NCBI GenBank assembly: GCA_903834925.1
Contig: CAILLA010000184.1
Span: 1-42,747, forward strand
Source of the DNA: an uncultured Schlesneria sp.
Lineage (GTDB): Bacteria; Planctomycetota; Planctomycetia; Planctomycetales; Planctomycetaceae
Direction of reading: 5' to 3'
Length of the DNA stretch: 42,747 bases
A program made the translations under genes and the position numbers. Shown one piece after another: positions 10,086-16,025 of this stretch. Positions within the stretch are counted from its first letter, which is position 1; the number at the start of each line of letters is the position of its first letter. The notes under the pieces were generated by a model. The model had not been told where the DNA came from and ran no database searches. It was given only the letters and a program-made list of their open reading frames with translations.

Positions 10086-10169
10086 ATGGGCATCGTTACC
10101 AAAACAACCAGTTATCCTCTCCCGCAGGCCAACCAAGCATTGGCCGGTCTGAGAGCTGGCCTGTTTTAA
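10086..10169 (+). pseudogene. Possible remnant of the C-terminus of a zinc-dependent alcohol dehydrogenase
   Basis: This frame reads a 27-residue peptide containing TTSYPLPQANQALAGLRAG and then TAA. The pattern YPL-x-x-AN-x-AL-x-x-L-x-x-G is typical of the last 30-40 residues of zinc-dependent alcohol dehydrogenases, but the usual final GAAVL segment is missing. The frame stays open upstream but nothing there looks like the family. It is probably a decayed 3' fragment; chance similarity is possible because the match is short. Confidence 0.3.
10125..10167 (+). terminator. Possible rho-independent terminator downstream of glgP
   Basis: CAGGCCA at 10125-10131 can pair with TGGCCTG at 10157-10163, followed by TTTT. 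The 25-nt loop contains another TGGCC that could pair with the left arm instead. It is the first such structure I see after glgP, about 135 nt from its stop. It overlaps the alcohol dehydrogenase-like remnant. Confidence 0.4.
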
Positions 10170-10310
10170 GGTGCAGCAGTTCTCGTCCCGTGATACTCAC
10201 CAAGAAGGTTTGCGTACGTTGCGGAGATTCCTAACACCGAAAACGTCAAAGGCAATCAAGTCTTTGGGTGATGCTCTGAGCAATTTGGAAGAATTCAAAA
10301 GATTTTTGAC

Positions 10311-10391
10311 CACGAATTTCACGAATAAGAATCAGCAGAAGTTAAAAGAATTTTGAATCTTCTGATTAGCGAAAATTAGTGCTGATTAGTG
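10311..10391. repeat. Imperfect inverted repeat of degenerate CACGAAT / ATTAGTG units
   Basis: The left side has two CACGAAT units (10311-10326) followed by AATCAGCAGAAG (10330-10341). The right side has CTTCTGATT (10359-10367), then ATTAGCGAAAATTAGTG (10365-10381) and GATTAGTG. The arms are imperfect complements, so the whole can fold into a long bulged hairpin. The rest of the 9990-10498 gap shows no convincing intact gene. Confidence 0.55.
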
Positions 10392-10498
10392 TTCTAATCC
10401 TTCTTCTCTTCATTTTTGGTTCTTTGCAAGCGGTTTGACCAATGAGTGTAAGTGCTTCTTCTTCCAATTGTGTTGCGGAAAGTGCTTGCGCAAAGAGA

Positions 10499-10810
10499 TT
10501 AGACCGCGTCAAGTCCAGTTAACAGATCGGAAATCCGTTTCGTCAGCTCATCCAATTGAATGCCTCGAATGAGAAATTTCTTGTGCGTCGAAGTTTGGCC
10601 GCTGAGCAGTTCGATCTGGTTTTTCTTAACCCCCAGAGATTCTGCCAGAACAACAATAATCGCGGCAGTCGCTTTTCCTTTTTCAGGTGCCTGACAGACC
10701 GCCACTTTCAGTGCGCCGTCGTGAACTCCCGTCACACCGTTGCGTCGAGCACCTGGCTGAGCTTTGACGCTCAGAACAAGGCCGTTCGCGGTTTGTTCCA
10801 GGGAAACCAT
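10499..10810 (-). CDS. DUF167 / YggU family protein
   Basis: A 103-residue protein of the YggU/UPF0235 family (DUF167). The hallmark string is VKAQPGARRNGVTGVHDGALKVAV, followed by APEKGKATAAIIVVLAESLGV and the family pattern L-x-S-G-x-T-S-x-x-K (LLSGQTSTHKK) near residue 70. The length is normal, and no signal or membrane segment is visible. The family's biochemical role is unknown. The ATG is supported by TGAGGA 6 nt upstream on the minus strand. It lies about 150 nt downstream of the small basic protein gene on the same strand, with two hairpins between them, so co-transcription is possible but not certain. Confidence 0.9.
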   Translation of the reverse strand: MVSLEQTANGLVLSVKAQPGARRNGVTGVHDGALKVAVCQAPEKGKATAAIIVVLAESLGVKKNQIELLSGQTSTHKKFLIRGIQLDELTKRISDLLTGLDAV

Positions 10811-10839
10811 CGAGATTCCTCACTGTCTACAAACGAAGA

Positions 10840-10873
10840 CAGACGGATCGACTTGCGTAAAGTCGACCGTCTG
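10840..10873 (-). other. Hairpin between the small basic protein gene and the yggU-like gene
   Basis: CAGACGG-AT-CGACTT and AAGTCG-A-CCGTCTG form a 13-bp stem with a small internal bulge and a short loop. It lies in the untranslated stretch just upstream of the YggU-type start codon. It could be an mRNA-processing or attenuation structure; there is no T-run on the minus-strand side. Confidence 0.45.
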
Positions 10874-10897
10874 CCTTTTGACTGATCAGAAAGAGAC

Positions 10898-10913
10898 TGC
10901 GAAAAACTTCGCA
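10898..10913 (-). terminator. Short hairpin after the small basic protein gene, possible weak terminator
   Basis: On the minus strand TGCGAA and TTCGCA form a perfect 6-bp stem with a 4-nt loop, followed by the pyrimidine-rich GTCTCTTTC. It lies about 50 nt after the stop codon. The T-tract is broken, so termination would be partial. Confidence 0.35.
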
Positions 10914-10961
10914 ATCCGCCGGTTCGCACGGGAAGAACCCAACTCGAAGCAAGCCAGAGGC

Positions 10962-11201
10962 TTACTTCTTCTTGGCGGCCTTTTTCTTGTCGTCTTTCTT
11001 GGCATCCCCTTCGGCGGCCTTCTTTTTCTTCTTCTTGCCGACGACCAGGCGAACGACGCGCAGCTTTGGCAGACCAAACGGGCTGGTCCCGTCAGCCCAA
11101 CGCTCGTCGGTTTGCATTTGCGTGATACGTTCATCTCGCGTCATAACGCTGCGAAGGCGAGCCAGACGCCCCTTCCGCTTCAAACTCTTGTCGATGGTCA
11201 C
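10962..11201 (-). CDS. PVC-superphylum small basic protein (TIGR04137-like)
   Basis: A 79-residue, strongly basic protein. Residues 1-54 carry the conserved core: MTIDKSLKRKGRLARLRSV, then RDERI, then SPFGLPKLRVV. This matches the small basic protein described as a signature of Planctomycetes, Verrucomicrobia and Chlamydiae and proposed to bind nucleic acid or act with the ribosome. The last 25 residues are a Lys/Ala/Asp tail (KKKKKKAAEGDAKKDD and onwards), longer than the core needs. The start is GTG at 11201-11199, supported by GGGAG about 9-10 nt upstream. No membrane or export signal is visible. It is the best taxonomic marker in the window. Confidence 0.88.
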   Translation of the reverse strand: MTIDKSLKRKGRLARLRSVMTRDERITQMQTDERWADGTSPFGLPKLRVVRLVVGKKKKKKAAEGDAKKDDKKKAAKKK

Positions 11202-11425
11202 AACAAATCACTCCCGCCAGTCTGGCGATCTAAATTAAGCATGAGCCTACAATAAATTGGACGCCCCAAAGATGGCTCAACCGAAGCAGGGAGCCGTCTC
11301 ACGGGGGGACACATCGTAGTGGGAGAACCATCGAGATTCAAGCCGGCATCAGCCCAAACCAACGGAACGGCAAACTTTGATGCGTTCACATGAGAAATTC
11401 AGGAATCTAATCGTGAGACCTCCCC

Positions 11426-11455
11426 TTGCCACTCCATGCGTTCATTCGATAGATT
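11426..11455 (+). promoter_or_regulatory. Probable sigma-70-type promoter of tRNA-Gln
   Basis: TTGCCA at 11426-11431 and TAGATT at 11450-11455 are separated by 18 bp and lie 11 bp upstream of the mature tRNA 5' end. The spacing suits a housekeeping promoter starting just before the tRNA. Confidence 0.45.
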
Positions 11456-11466
11456 ACCGACCGGCT

Positions 11467-11537
11467 TACCCGATAGTGTAACGGTAGCACAACAGATTTT
11501 GGTTCTGTTTGTCCAGGTTCGAATCCTGGTCGGGTAA
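11467..11537 (+). tRNA. tRNA-Gln (anticodon UUG)
   Basis: A full cloverleaf can be drawn. The acceptor stem is TACCCGA/TCGGGTA with discriminator A. The D-stem is GTG/CAC. The anticodon stem is ACAGA/TCTGT with loop TTTTGGT, giving anticodon TTG at 11499-11501. The T-stem is CCAGG/CCTGG with loop TTCGAAT. The CCA end is not encoded. A promoter-like sequence lies before it and a terminator directly after it. Confidence 0.97.
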
Positions 11538-11543
11538 TTAGAC

Positions 11544-11592
11544 TTACGGCGAACATGGGCTTTCCTTTGACCATGATTCGCCGTAATTTTTT
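11544..11592 (+). terminator. Rho-independent terminator of tRNA-Gln
   Basis: TTACGGCGAA-C-ATGG at 11544-11558 pairs with CCAT-GA-TTCGCCGTAA at 11571-11586 and is followed by six T. It begins 7 nt after the tRNA discriminator base, so it should end a monocistronic tRNA transcript. Confidence 0.9.
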
Positions 11593-11826
11593 GTAGCTGT
11601 CGAATGATAGAACGAGACTACACAAATTCGTTTCAGAATCGAAATCAACGATTCTTGATGTTTTTCCGTGACGACATAAACTTGTCGCATTCGGACGACA
11701 AAATCATCCACTTCACTTGGAATACTGAATTCGAGAACATCGTTTTCGGGTTCGATGCGAAGTGAGCCGCTAACAAGAACTCGACGATTTTCTTTCGTTT
11801 CGTAAAAAAAAGACTGGTCGCTGCAT
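11544..11826 (-). pseudogene. Small hypothetical gene interrupted at a T8 tract (frameshift)
   Basis: On the minus strand an ATG at 11826-11824 reads MQRPVFF and then meets a run of eight T (A8 at 11804-11811 on the plus strand). Read as is, translation stops after 17 codons. With one T fewer, the frame continues for about 93 residues: YETKENRRVLVSGSLRIEP, then ENDVLEFSIPSEVDDFVVR, and so on to TAA at 11546-11544. The composition is protein-like (charged/hydrophobic alternation, no stops), but I do not recognise the family. The last dozen codons lie on the tRNA terminator stem. It may be a decayed gene, an assembly error at a homopolymer, or a slippage-dependent gene. Confidence 0.4.
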
Positions 11827-11910
11827 CAGCTCGTGCCTAAAACCTTCTGCTGAAAAATCGGCGTGAGGCTGGTTTCTTAGCGGGCCATTTCCTTTTAGGC
11901 GTTAAATTCA

Positions 11911-12267
11911 ATGATTTCCCCTCTGCATCAACCATTGAACTCAAGTCAGCGGAACGACGCTTCTGGACTTGCTCGTTCAATGTTCTTCGGGTCGGTCTGC
12001 GGTGCCTTTCTACTGCCAGCACTTTTTGCCATTTGGCTTGCCATCACATTCGATGATGATTTCGTGAAGTTTGGTGATGATTTTGGCCGTCGGAAAAGTA
12101 GTTTCGACGACTTTCTGGTCATAACACTTTTTACAGCCTGGATGATTGGCATCATGTTCGGATACACCTCGTTTGGTATTCAAGGTGTGATCGCTTCGAG
12201 CCTTTGCGTTGGTTCTTTATCAGGCGCATTCCTTGGCTATTGGCTCAACAAGCGAAAGTTTTCCTGA
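11911..12267 (+). CDS. Small hypothetical membrane protein
   Basis: A 118-residue protein with three likely membrane segments, at about residues 25-48, 68-88 and 92-112. An acidic, polar loop lies between the first two (DDDFVKFGDDFGRRKSSFDD). The N-terminal 22 residues are polar. I do not recognise a family. No clear ribosome binding site precedes the ATG; an inner ATG at 11980 would remove the polar tail and is an alternative start. A strong terminator 110 nt downstream, with no other gene between, supports this as a real transcription unit. The function is unknown. Confidence 0.6.
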   Translation: MISPLHQPLNSSQRNDASGLARSMFFGSVCGAFLLPALFAIWLAITFDDDFVKFGDDFGRRKSSFDDFLVITLFTAWMIGIMFGYTSFGIQGVIASSLCVGSLSGAFLGYWLNKRKFS

Positions 12268-12377
12268 GAAAACTCCGTTGAATCTGCTGAGCAGAGGACG
12301 TCATCGCCGCTCAGCAACATGCTTCTGATTGTTTCGACCAGGAGCTTGTCGACCAGCCGTTTTCGAATCAGTAATCA

Positions 12378-12418
12378 AAGCCTTCGTGATGACTCCATCA
12401 CGAAGGCTTATTCTCTTC
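12378..12418 (+). terminator. Strong terminator hairpin after the small membrane protein gene
   Basis: AAGCCTTCGTGATG at 12378-12391 pairs perfectly with CATCACGAAGGCTT at 12396-12409 around a 4-nt loop, followed by the T-rich ATTCTCTTC. From its end to the DUF1559 start at 13172, about 750 nt, I see no convincing gene. Confidence 0.75.
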
Positions 12419-12956
12419 TTACAACAATCGGTGAGACCTGCGGAGCTTGGGTGCCGCATTTCAGAGCAGTTCCGGAAAAAGCGTCTACTGCTCCTGTCAC
12501 GATGATCGTTGTCTGGGACGCCAATCCCCTTCTCGAATTACTCTGCTGCGCGCGAAATCATCGTCCTTGCATGCCGAATGTTCGTGAATCCAGGACACCT
12601 CATTCCATCAGTCTCGATGGACGCTTCCTAAATCCGAAGCCGGAAGCTATTCTTTTTGCTCTCGTTCTTTCGGAAACTGCGGATGCTCACGCCTGCAGAT
12701 TGTATTTCAACACAAAACATGTTCATTGATTTTGTGGCACCAAATCACGCCCAACTCGCATCGACTCCCTGAATTCTACTTAAAAAAACAAATTCATAGC
12801 CTCTTAATGTTAAGACAGAAACGCTGACTTCAGTCAAAATATTCATAAATCATTCACAATACCAATCCAGGATCAGCGATCGGACATTCGAGAACCTGCG
12901 CTTTTGGTAGCCAGTGAAGTGGCACATTGATTGCTTCGTTTCAACCTCAGACGATC

Positions 12957-13000
12957 TCGGTCTCTTCGCTAATTGGGCCGAAGAAACGACCGAAAATTTT
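12957..13000 (+). terminator. Terminator-like hairpin in the long gap before the DUF1559 gene
   Basis: TCGGTC-TCTTCG at 12957-12968 pairs with CGAAGA-AAC-GACCGA at 12979-12993 (two 6-bp helices, 3-nt bulge), followed by AAAATTTTT. No gene ends just upstream, so it could close a small RNA or act as a leader attenuator of the DUF1559 gene 170 nt downstream. Confidence 0.5.
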
Positions 13001-13171
13001 TCGAGTTTGAGGGGATTTTGATTGCTTTCGTTAATAAATATTCATATTTGTAAACAATCCTTCTGCCTCATGTTCACTTGAAATCTTTCGGCTGATCAGT
13101 CCGCATTTTTGAATTTCGTGGTTTTCCTGGGTCAATTGACCGTTCTCTGTCACTTTTTTCAAGGGGTTACT

Positions 13172-14284
13172 ATGGAACTGAAACGAAAACATCGACTTCG
13201 CTCAAGAGGCTTTACGCTGATTGAGCTGCTGGTGGTCATCGCGATCATCGCAGTGCTGATTGCACTTCTTTTGCCTGCGGTGCAGCAAGCTCGCGAGGCC
13301 GCTCGCAGGACTTCTTGCAGAAACAGCCTGAAACAAATCGGGTTGGCGCTGCACAACTATCATGAAATCAATAACACTTTTCCCAACATGCTGACCTTTG
13401 GAAACCCGACAAGTACGGGGGTCATGCAAACCTGGGGATACTCGTGGTCTGCCATGATTCTGCCACAGCTCGACCAGGCCCCGTTGTTTAATGTGATCTC
13501 GACAGTTGACAACAGCGCGGCGGCAACCGGCTGGTACGGACTTGCATCAGGCCCATCCAATTCGAATTTTCCACCGATCAATAATACGACCAACATTACT
13601 TCGGCGACCTATGGTTGGACGGCAAAACTTCCTGCGTTCGTATGCCCGTCTGATACCCTTGGAATCTCCGTTTCGTTCGCAGGATCTCCAAAAGGTAATC
13701 CGACTTGGCCGATGGGGCACTGCAGTTATGCCTGTTCCTACGGAAACAACAATTTCGGAGGTTGCTACGTCAATGGAATCTGCAACGAAGGGGGACCAGA
13801 TTCTGCCGGAGTTCAAACTCGCGGTGTGTTCTCGCAGCAACACTGTACGAGAACCGCAGATGTGACCGATGGGCTGAGCAACACCATAATGATCGGTGAA
13901 ATCTCAGGCCACACATCAAACGAAACCTCGACCAACGGCGACGGTGCCTATGCTTGGGGTGTCTGGGCTTTCCCTCCATTGCACTTAGGAAGTTGTGTTC
14001 GAACAGGTCGTGCGCCACCAAATACGAAGGAATACGACGAAGTGAATACCACTGTACTTCGCCTTGACCGCCAAGCGTTCAACAGTGCTCACGTTGGTGG
14101 AGCGACCTTTTTGCTAGGCGATGGCTCGGTTCGATTTATCAGCAACAACATTTCTGCTGATAGCGACTGGAATCCCGCAGTGCTCGGCACGAATCAGCAA
14201 TCCACAACAGCGAGTCCTCCGACTCACGGCTTGTATGGTTTGCTACACAGTCGTGACGATGGCTTAGTCACCGGTGACTTCTAA
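13172..14284 (+). CDS. DUF1559 protein with prepilin-type N-terminus and H-X9-DG motif
   Basis: A planctomycete-typical secreted protein resembling type II secretion/type IV pilus pseudopilins. The N-terminus is KRKHRLRSRG followed by FTLIELLVVIAIIAVLIALL: cleavage after G13, with E18 as the conserved +5 glutamate. DUF1559 follows from AREAARRTSCRNSLKQIGLA. The C-terminus has H-VGGATFLLG-DG, the H-X9-DG motif (TIGR04294), followed by SVRFIS. I chose the ATG at 13172 because AAGGGG lies 5 nt upstream; starting at 13109 would add 21 residues that do not fit a prepilin leader. The product has 370 residues. A strong hairpin follows, and then a lipoprotein gene, a pairing often seen with this family. 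The specific role is unknown. Confidence 0.93.
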   Translation: MELKRKHRLRSRGFTLIELLVVIAIIAVLIALLLPAVQQAREAARRTSCRNSLKQIGLALHNYHEINNTFPNMLTFGNPTSTGVMQTWGYSWSAMILPQLDQAPLFNVISTVDNSAAATGWYGLASGPSNSNFPPINNTTNITSATYGWTAKLPAFVCPSDTLGISVSFAGSPKGNPTWPMGHCSYACSYGNNNFGGCYVNGICNEGGPDSAGVQTRGVFSQQHCTRTADVTDGLSNTIMIGEISGHTSNETSTNGDGAYAWGVWAFPPLHLGSCVRTGRAPPNTKEYDEVNTTVLRLDRQAFNSAHVGGATFLLGDGSVRFISNNISADSDWNPAVLGTNQQSTTASPPTHGLYGLLHSRDDGLVTGDF

Positions 14285-14345
14285 TTGCCTTTCTGCTCCT
14301 GCGTGAGCGTTATTGGCAAAGAATTACTCTGCCCGCAGTTGATTA

Positions 14346-14380
14346 ATGGTCTTCACAGAAACTTCTGTGAAGACCATTTT
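14346..14380 (+). terminator. Terminator after the DUF1559 gene
   Basis: Arms 14346-14360 and 14363-14377 are perfectly complementary over 15 bp (core GGTCTTCACAG/CTGTGAAGACC), and the right arm ends in TTTT. The formal loop is only 2 nt, so the innermost pairs must open. It lies 62 nt after the stop codon. Confidence 0.75.
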
Positions 14381-14515
14381 CGCGGGCATTTATCTGTTTA
14401 TGAATATTTTGAGTTCGCTCTCTGCTGGACTTTCAAATTACGCATTCGAGAGTTAACTTTCGAGGCACGTTGCATTCATTTTTCGCGATTCGTGGTTGAA
14501 TCAAACGAGGTAGAT

Positions 14516-14731
14516 ATGATGTTTTCGAAGTTCGCAAAAATTGCAAAATTATCACTTTTCACTCTCACATTAGGGGCAAGCCTGATTGGTTGCGGATCGA
14601 GTTCGAGCAACTTGGAACTTGCCGTAGACACTTCGGCGGATGAGACGGTGCCAGAGAAAAAAACCAAGCCAAACGGCCCGGTTGTTACGGACACAGTGAA
14701 GCTTGCCCGTGGCCGAACGATTGGGAAATAA
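14516..14731 (+). CDS. Small lipoprotein
   Basis: A 71-residue product with a clear lipoprotein signal: a basic N-terminus (MMFSKFAKIAK), the hydrophobic stretch LSLFTLTLGASLIG and lipobox LIGC with the cysteine near residue 23. The mature part is short, Ser/Thr-rich and charged, with no recognisable fold. The start at 14516 is supported by ACGAGG 5 nt upstream; the frame is open further upstream to 14285, but that part overlaps the preceding terminator. The gene sits between a DUF1559 gene and the alkylation-repeat gene, whose start is only 7 nt after this stop, so the two are probably co-transcribed. Small lipoproteins beside DUF1559 genes are common in planctomycetes; the role is unknown. 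Confidence 0.75.
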   Translation: MMFSKFAKIAKLSLFTLTLGASLIGCGSSSSNLELAVDTSADETVPEKKTKPNGPVVTDTVKLARGRTIGK

Positions 14732-14738
14732 AGCTCAA

Positions 14739-15446
14739 ATGACGGCGAAAGCGATTGTCGAAGAACTCAAGGGCTTGGGTGACGAAAAGTATAAGTCGAC
14801 CCTGCTGAAGCATGGGGTCAAAGAGCCTTGTTTCGGCGTCAAAATTGAGGATATGAAAAAGATCGGCAAGCGGATCAAAGCGGATTACCAGCTTGCGCTC
14901 GAACTTTATGACACCGGCATTTCGGATGCGATGTACTTCGCTGGCCTTATCGCCGACGATGCGGCGATGACTGCGGCTGATCTGAAACGTTGGGTCAAGA
15001 AAGCATCGTCGCCTTTAATCAGCGAGTACACGGTTCCCTGGGTTGCTGCGGGGAGCCCGGCGGGTTGGAATTTGGCCAACGAGTGGATTGACTCAAAGCA
15101 GGAAAGCATCGCTTCTGCCGGTTGGTCAACCTTCAGCAGCATCGTTGCGATCAAAGACGATAAGCAGCTCGATCTTGCAGAACTTAAAACGCTTTTGCAA
15201 CGAGTCCAAAAATCGATTCAGACGCAACCGAATCGCGTTTGTTATTGCATGAATGGATTTGTGATTGCCGTCGGTACTTACGTCAAGTCGCTAAGTAACC
15301 TGGCACTCGAGACGGCAGAAAGAATTGGACCTGTTGTCGTCGATGCAAATGGCACCGCCTGCAAAATTCCCTTTGCTCCTGATCGAATCAAGAAGGTTCA
15401 GGCCAGCGAATCCGTCGGGAAAAAACGGAAATCCGCAAAATGCTGA
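14739..15446 (+). CDS. DNA alkylation repeat (AlkD-like, HEAT-like) protein
   Basis: A 235-residue protein of the DNA alkylation repeat family (PF08713). Characterised AlkD members remove bulky or positively charged alkylated bases using tandem helical repeats. The family pattern near the N-terminus is clear: LKGLGDEKYKSTLLKHGVKE, then FGVKIEDMKKIGK. Alternating amphipathic helices follow, and the C-terminus is Lys-rich (KKRKSAK). Many relatives of this shorter type have not been tested for glycosylase activity, and the AlkD catalytic residues cannot be placed securely here. I chose the ATG at 14739 over 14703 because the latter overlaps the lipoprotein gene and adds unrelated residues. Its stop abuts the stop of the convergent VOC gene with no spacer. 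Confidence 0.82.
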   Translation: MTAKAIVEELKGLGDEKYKSTLLKHGVKEPCFGVKIEDMKKIGKRIKADYQLALELYDTGISDAMYFAGLIADDAAMTAADLKRWVKKASSPLISEYTVPWVAAGSPAGWNLANEWIDSKQESIASAGWSTFSSIVAIKDDKQLDLAELKTLLQRVQKSIQTQPNRVCYCMNGFVIAVGTYVKSLSNLALETAERIGPVVVDANGTACKIPFAPDRIKKVQASESVGKKRKSAKC

Positions 15447-15902
15447 TTAGTTCGTCGCCCGAGTTCGCTCTTGAATTTCTTCGGGTGTCAGATCTTCTTT
15501 GTGCGTTGAGATCGTCCAGACGTGGCCAAAGGGATCAACCAGAATCCCATTTCGGTCGCCATAGAATTGATCTGTCACCGGGCGTCGAATGGTCGCTCCA
15601 GACTTGATCGCTCGGTCAAACTGCGAATCCACGTCTTCAACATAGATCATCAAACTGACGGGGGTCCCCTTTAACGTCGTCGGGCTATGTGCATCGATTT
15701 CCGGGAACTCATCGGCCAGCATGATCACTGAATTTCCGATTCGAATTTCCGCGTGCATGACTTTTCCGGCAGGGTCGCTTAAGCGAAGTAGCTCAACGGC
15801 GCCGAACGCTTGCTTGTAATACTCAAGCCCTTGTGCCGCGTTGGAAAGAATCAGATACGGCGTGATCGAATGATAACCGTCAGGAATATAGTTCACGGTC
15901 AT
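15447..15902 (-). CDS. VOC-family (PhnB/glyoxalase-like) protein
   Basis: A 151-residue vicinal-oxygen-chelate fold protein of the PhnB-like type. It has two beta-alpha-beta-beta-beta units: ITPYLILSNAAQGLEYYKQAFGA at the N-terminus, then HAEIRIGNSVIMLADE, then SLMIYVEDVDSQFDRAIKSGA, and finally YGDRNGILVDPFGHVWTISTH. The family covers metal-dependent lyases, dioxygenases and resistance proteins, so the substrate cannot be inferred. The C-terminal string DLTPEEIQERTRA is typical of planctomycete and proteobacterial relatives annotated as glyoxalase-like. It is the last gene of a minus-strand run that begins with the ABC transporter, but a repeat hairpin lies between, so separate transcription is likely. 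Confidence 0.9.
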   Translation of the reverse strand: MTVNYIPDGYHSITPYLILSNAAQGLEYYKQAFGAVELLRLSDPAGKVMHAEIRIGNSVIMLADEFPEIDAHSPTTLKGTPVSLMIYVEDVDSQFDRAIKSGATIRRPVTDQFYGDRNGILVDPFGHVWTISTHKEDLTPEEIQERTRATN

Positions 15903-15961
15903 GGGTTCGGTCTCTCTAATTCAGTCTTCTGATCCGATCTTGTTGATTGAAAATCGATACC

Positions 15962-16025
15962 CCGTAGCATGGGCTTTAAGCCCGTGCGTTACAAGAGATT
16001 GCACGGGCAAAAGCCCATGCTACGG
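15962..16025 (-). repeat. Hairpin repeat family A, copy 1, overlapping the stop codon of the ABC-M1 gene
   Basis: CCGTAGCATGGGCTTTAAG begins the left arm, which continues to CCCGTGC at 15987. The right arm starts at 16001 (GCACGGGC) and ends with AAGCCCATGCTACGG at 16025. The 25-nt arms are nearly perfect complements around a 13-nt loop. The TAG stop of the ABC-M1 gene (16022-16020) lies inside the right arm. A second copy is at 35571-35629. Confidence 0.8.

Noticed and set aside
9977-10234. An 85-codon open frame after glgP
   Set aside because: It starts inside the end of glgP, has no family features, and lies over the hairpin and the alcohol dehydrogenase-like remnant in another frame.
12319-12729. 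A 136-codon open frame on the plus strand
   Set aside because: It runs across the strong terminator hairpin at 12378-12409, has no ribosome binding site, shows no recognisable family pattern, and has irregular composition.
13109-13171. Upstream extension of the DUF1559 gene to 13109
   Set aside because: The extra 21 residues precede a normal prepilin leader, whereas the ATG at 13172 has AAGGGG at good spacing.
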